In this document: one piece after another, positions 60,397 through 64,000 of the stretch
Layout of the letters: each line of letters starts with the position of its first letter
Position numbering within the stretch: position 1 is the stretch's first letter
Assembly: GCA_963678705.1 (NCBI GenBank)
Contig: OY783222.1
Coordinates: 1,178,001-1,242,000, forward strand
From: Panorpa germanica
Lineage: Eukaryota > Arthropoda > Insecta > Mecoptera > Panorpidae
DNA length: 64,000 nucleotides
Direction: 5' to 3'
Notes under the pieces: model-generated
What the model saw: only the letters and a program-made list of their open reading frames with translations
Database searches by the model: none
What the model was told of the DNA's origin: nothing
Made by a program: the position numbers and the translations under genes

Positions 60397-61308
60397 TAAA
60401 TAACCATTTTTAAGTATGTTGTTTATCACTGGTGTGTATGTGTGTTTGGTAAGATAATCTGCAACTCTGTTGTGTATAAAATTATGATGTATAATTTATG
60501 TTTTTGTTGCTCTTATTTACTTTTATTCATGTATACTTTACTTTACATTTTATGCATGTATTAGTGCTGTGTGTAAATTCATTAATCGTCTCGTAATATT
60601 ATGATAATAAGGTGTCAAATTATTTAATAGTTTTATTTGTGTATGCATTTAGTATTATAATTGCATTTATGTGTATTGGTGCATTTAAATGAGTGCATAA
60701 TTAATTACACATTTATTTAAAGATCTTCAATAGTATGTTACAAATGTTTGTAGGAATAGGAATTTGATAAAATTCATTAAAATAGAACTTCTCTATTTAT
60801 CTGTAATTATATTTCTTGATTTTATGTTACTGCGCACTCGCGCCCGTGATCGGTGTATAGCTGAGTTATATTTAGCTTAACAACAGCAGCTTTTTGCAAA
60901 ACCAGTAAATAACGACATTCAACAGTTGCTAAATGCCATGTGACAGTCATATTACGCAAGTTGCAGCCTAGCAGAAAATCTACGTGCAAATTCCGTTGAC
61001 AACTGATTTAACAAAGTATAATCTATAAAATCAATAAATAAATCAATAAAAATCGTTAAATAACGACTCTAAAAATCTACATGCAGTGATTAGACCGAGA
61101 GGTATATGTCCGCCATTAAAATAAATCGATTACAGTGATTTCTATAGGATAGAAAAGGGAACCTTCCAACGAATTTGCATTAGTGTCCTCTTCCACGTTC
61201 TTATTATTATCCTGGAAGGCTCAACAGATCCTTTTGATAATAAAATATCATCTAAATCATCCTCCTTTATAAAAACTTAATCGATAAACGAATTTATCTG
61301 AATCAAAA
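60397..61308. other. unassigned AT-rich region
   Basis: No gene or shared repeat recognised. Confidence 0.5.
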
Positions 61309-61867
61309 ACCCTTTCAAATCAAACTGTAAAAAGTTCCCATGCATTTAAAAGTACATGCAAAAATCTTTGCAACATTTTTTTTTATTAATAGTAATATAT
61401 TACATAAGTTTATTCAAAATAACCAAGTGTCATCTTTAAAAAGAGAAAGTATTTTATTTTTTTAACCCCTAATAATATAATAAATAAATCAATACTTTAT
61501 TAAGGGATGTTCCTTTTTAATATACCTGCTATAACCTTTCATGCAAATCAAATAATAAAAGGGTTGTAGTACATCGTAAGGTATAGGGTAACACTTAATA
61601 TTCAAAAAATGCAGGTATATATGCATATATTAAATACAACCCCTATATATATTCCATACGATTATAACCCTTATTTATATATGATATAAGACTCAAAATC
61701 ACTTGCTGAAAATCACCCCTTTTATATATTCAAAAATTAAAATAAGGTTTGCATAAATTTAAATTTCAAAAGGGTTGAAGATAGCTTTTATGCAAGTTTT
61801 TTTCCCATGATTTTTTATTTTTTTATTATTTAGAGATTGATGTATTAAAAAAAACGTTGCAAGGTTT
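61309..61867. repeat. region with nested inverted AACCCTT/AAGGGTT and TTGCAAC motifs
   Basis: TTTGCAACATTTTTTTTTAT (61371) is complementary to AAAAAAAACGTTGCAAGG near 61850, and AACCCTTTCAAAT (61309) to AAAAGGGTTG (about 61769). Between them AAAGGGTTG, ACAACCCCT, ATAACCCTT and ACCCCTTTT recur in both orientations. It may be a decayed TIR element, but homopolymer runs contribute much of the match. Confidence 0.3.
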
Positions 61868-62208
61868 AATTTTATGTAAATTACATTAAAGTTTGAATGT
61901 ATTTGTGCATACATGTACGTGTAAGTACACAGCAGTGGTATTTACCTTTAGATATATTTTGTAACGATTTTTAGAGCTTAACGTTTTTTAGAATTGTTTG
62001 GATTTCTATTTGAGAGTTTCAAATGCACTTACAAGAGAACACATTTATTATAACTTGAGATTTTCCAACTGATCTATTTAAGACCACAAAGCGATCCGCA
62101 TTGATAGATTTCAAAAATTCGGTTAGATTTGCCCCTGATAGTATTAATCTATAAACTTTTTATAAAACTGTTAAAAAATTATAACCTCATGTCTTCAAAA
62201 ATAAAATA
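61868..62208. other. unassigned spacer
   Basis: AT-rich; nothing recognised. Confidence 0.5.
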
Positions 62209-62308
62209 TTGATAAACATTAAAGTAGAAGCTTCTTCTCATGGTAAAGTGTACTAATCTCTTACTGAAATGTACCGAGGGCGCAAGCAATCACTTCCACT
62301 GTGAGATA
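62209..62308 (+). repeat. family I repeat, copy 2
   Basis: Aligns with 18872-18976, sharing TTGATAAACATTAAAGTA, TCTCATGGTAAAGT, CGCAAGCAATCACTTCCA and GTGAGA. It ends about 20 bp before the family D fragment. Confidence 0.55.
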
Positions 62309-62330
62309 GATGTCAAGGTAAGCATCCACA

Positions 62331-62493
62331 TGTCGGCAATAGTAACTTAAAACAAGTTGTGGGGTATAAACTGCTGATACAACGAAATAGCACTGACTCA
62401 CTTATTTTTCTATAAAGTAAACAGAAACGAAGAAGATAAAATTCGTTATCGTATCATACGGCTCTTATAACCTCTTTTAAGTTTCTTTCTTTC
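62331..62493 (+). repeat. family D element, partial copy
   Basis: Matches the 32933 element from GTCGGCAATAGTAACTTAAA through ACAAGTTGTGGGGTATAAAC, CTGACTCACTTATTTTTCTA and ATAAAATTCGTTATCGTATC to CTCTTATAACCTCTTTTAAG. The outermost TIR bases on both sides have decayed. Confidence 0.75.
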
Positions 62494-63382
62494 ACAAAGT
62501 GCAAAGTGGAAAAAAGATGATGTAAAATTTACGTTTGTACTTAACGTGTATATTATTAACTTGTTTCGCATATTATTACATTAGCAATACAAACAAAATT
62601 CATATATAAAATAATATGCCGAATAAATGAATGGAAATTTATTCCAAAGCGCATGCGCCAATTGTTAACATATTATAAAATAAACCACTAATACTCCACA
62701 GGTATTTAAGCAAAAAAAAAAATTATTTAAATAAATTTCCTATGTAGTTGTGTACCATATGAGAATGAGACGACGCAACGACACAATTAAGCAAAACGCC
62801 TGTACAAAAAAAATAATTTCAATAAATTAGAATTTCAAATGATGTTTTTTGAATAGTAAGCACGACGGTACAAGTGCACTAATAAAGAGATTTATTTAAA
62901 CTATAAAAAAGTAGTGAATTAATTTAAGAAGGCGGGGTGAGGTATGTATGAATGGTAAAGAGAATTTAATAAATGAACGACCTTGAGTTTGTTGTCAGGA
63001 ATATTAAGGTGAGAGCAAACGCATGTTGACCTATTGACCTTTTTGAGTCCAGTTAATGCTAATCTGACAGAGGTCGTGGAAATAATGTTATGTTAATTTA
63101 TTCACCATTACTCTCAAAATTTGACTTTTTATAATGGAATTAAATTATCTACATTAGAAGTAATTAATTAGATATATATATAGATGTTGACATTTTATTT
63201 AATGAGTTATTATTTGTGAAATGACAATTATTGGAGGTTGTGGATTAAAAATGAAGAGCTAATTAGCACGTGTGTCGCGAAAAAGAGAGCGACCTTTAGT
63301 TACCAAATCTTACTTTCATAATGTTCACGCCGAGTCCTTGTTCACAAATCTAATACAATCGAGAGAGTATTATAATTACAAC
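62494..63382. other. unassigned region
   Basis: Contains the NRF1-like palindrome at 62649 (listed separately). The short + strand frame at 63272 is not recognisable. Confidence 0.5.
62649..62658. promoter_or_regulatory. perfect NRF1/EWG-type palindrome
   Basis: GCGCATGCGC, followed by CAATTG, in otherwise AT-rich DNA; compare the site at 6678. No transcription unit is visible beside it. Confidence 0.25.
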
Positions 63383-64000
63383 CAGAGATGTGCGTTTTTC
63401 AAATACATATACTCAAAATGCAAATACAAAATAGTTAATACTTATTTTCTATTTTGTATTTAAATATCTTTTAAAAGTATAGAATTTTATATTTTATTTG
63501 AAAACTTTTACAAACCTATTTCTTATTTGAAAAATACAAAATCCTTTTTTCATTTTTGTTACTTCATAGTGTTAATCAGTAAATATTATTTTTTGAATAT
63601 AAACTTAAAACCCCACCAACATTAGCACCATCTATGATCTAAAAGTATCTGCACATTTGTCTTAATACCCCATACTACCCCCACATGCGACACTCAACAT
63701 TTATATATTTTTATTCATAAGTTGACATTATTTAGACATGAGTGTACTAAATGTGTTGTACTTTTAACGTACAGACTAGTGCGACATAAACATGCGACAC
63801 TAAAAAAACTCTTACTTTTGCTATTTTAAAAAATTCTAGGTAGTATTTTTATGAAACAAAAAGGTTTCAAAACAAAGTCGGTTTTTATCAAAGAGAATTC
63901 TCATAATTATTAAAAAAAATAACATTTATATTAGTAACATAAAGTGTATTCTACTTTCTCAAAAGTATTTTTAAAATACGTATTTTATATTTTCTACTTA
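63383..64000 (+). mobile_element. AATACAAAAT-type element, cut by the window edge
   Basis: Starts CAGAGATGTGCGTTTTTCAA and continues with repeated ATACAAAAT/TTTTGTATTT motifs (CAAATACAAAATAG, TATTTTGTATTTAAATATC). A second set (AAAGTATTTTTAAAATACGT, ATTTTATATTTTC) lies at the window end and probably belongs to the other terminus. Elements beginning CAGAGATGTGC with internal AATACAAAATAC tracts are, from memory, a recurring pattern in insect repeats and are hAT-like at the terminus. The right end is outside the window. Confidence 0.5.

Noticed and set aside
1-64000. CRISPR array, bacterial operon, phage or plasmid features
   Set aside because: No evenly spaced short repeats, no dense long open frames and no ribosome-binding-site pattern. 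The repeats are eukaryotic transposon types.

Overview
The window looks like eukaryotic, probably arthropod and most likely insect, nuclear DNA. It is strongly AT-rich, has no operon-like gene packing, and its open frames are short and mostly chance products of AT-rich sequence. The animal assignment rests on the transposon types: short TIR elements with hAT-, piggyBac- and Tc1/mariner-like ends, a 5'-truncated non-LTR retrotransposon with its natural C-terminus and poly(A) end, and a tRNA-headed SINE. I cannot name the species. No complete protein-coding gene, rRNA or functional tRNA could be recognised, so this is best read as intergenic or long-intron DNA.

Layout. 0-10 kb: AT-rich sequence with (AT)n microsatellites, the first copy of repeat family A (3.15-3.63 kb), a family C element (5.2-5.8 kb), a retroelement-like 3' tail (8.15-8.43 kb) and a 115-bp palindrome (8.57-8.68 kb). 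10-20 kb: fragments of families D, A and B, a hAT-like MITE (14.5 kb), a degenerate tandem array (15.0-15.8 kb), a family G/F element (16.9-17.1 kb), a purine-rich tract (17.2-17.5 kb), a LINE 3' end (18.4-18.8 kb) and the third family A copy (19.4-19.9 kb). 20-30 kb: a hAT end, family C and B copies in reverse, a tRNA-headed SINE (25.7-26.1 kb) and a piggyBac-like TTAA element (28.4-28.6 kb). 30-40 kb: the best family D copy (TA-flanked, 32.9-33.1 kb) and a long inverted repeat (37.8/39.4 kb) enclosing a CpG-rich block with a perfect CRE. 40-50 kb: a family G TIR element (40.5-41.0 kb), hAT-type MITEs (42.4 and 47.7 kb) and a family B copy (45.3-45.9 kb). 50-64 kb: a short GC-rich open frame (50.4 kb), the most complete family B element (TTAA-flanked, next to a SINE fragment, 50.96-51.59 kb), a hAT-like element with perfect 8-bp target duplications (53.6-54.1 kb), another family G/F element (57.3-57.8 kb), a family C copy (60.1-60.4 kb), family I and D fragments (62.2-62.5 kb), and an element with AATACAAAAT-type tracts that runs off the right edge.

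No pathway or gene cooperation can be read from the window. Its content is the history of small non-autonomous transposons: at least eight repeat families occur two to five times, often truncated, in both orientations and sometimes nested or abutting. The possible coding or regulatory pieces are a few GC-rich islands (13.0, 38.5, 43.1, 45.0, 49.4, 50.5 and 59.1 kb), all unassigned. I see no convincing previously undescribed system. The most unusual structures are the long inverted repeat around the CRE-bearing block and the family G elements, which share ends but not interiors.
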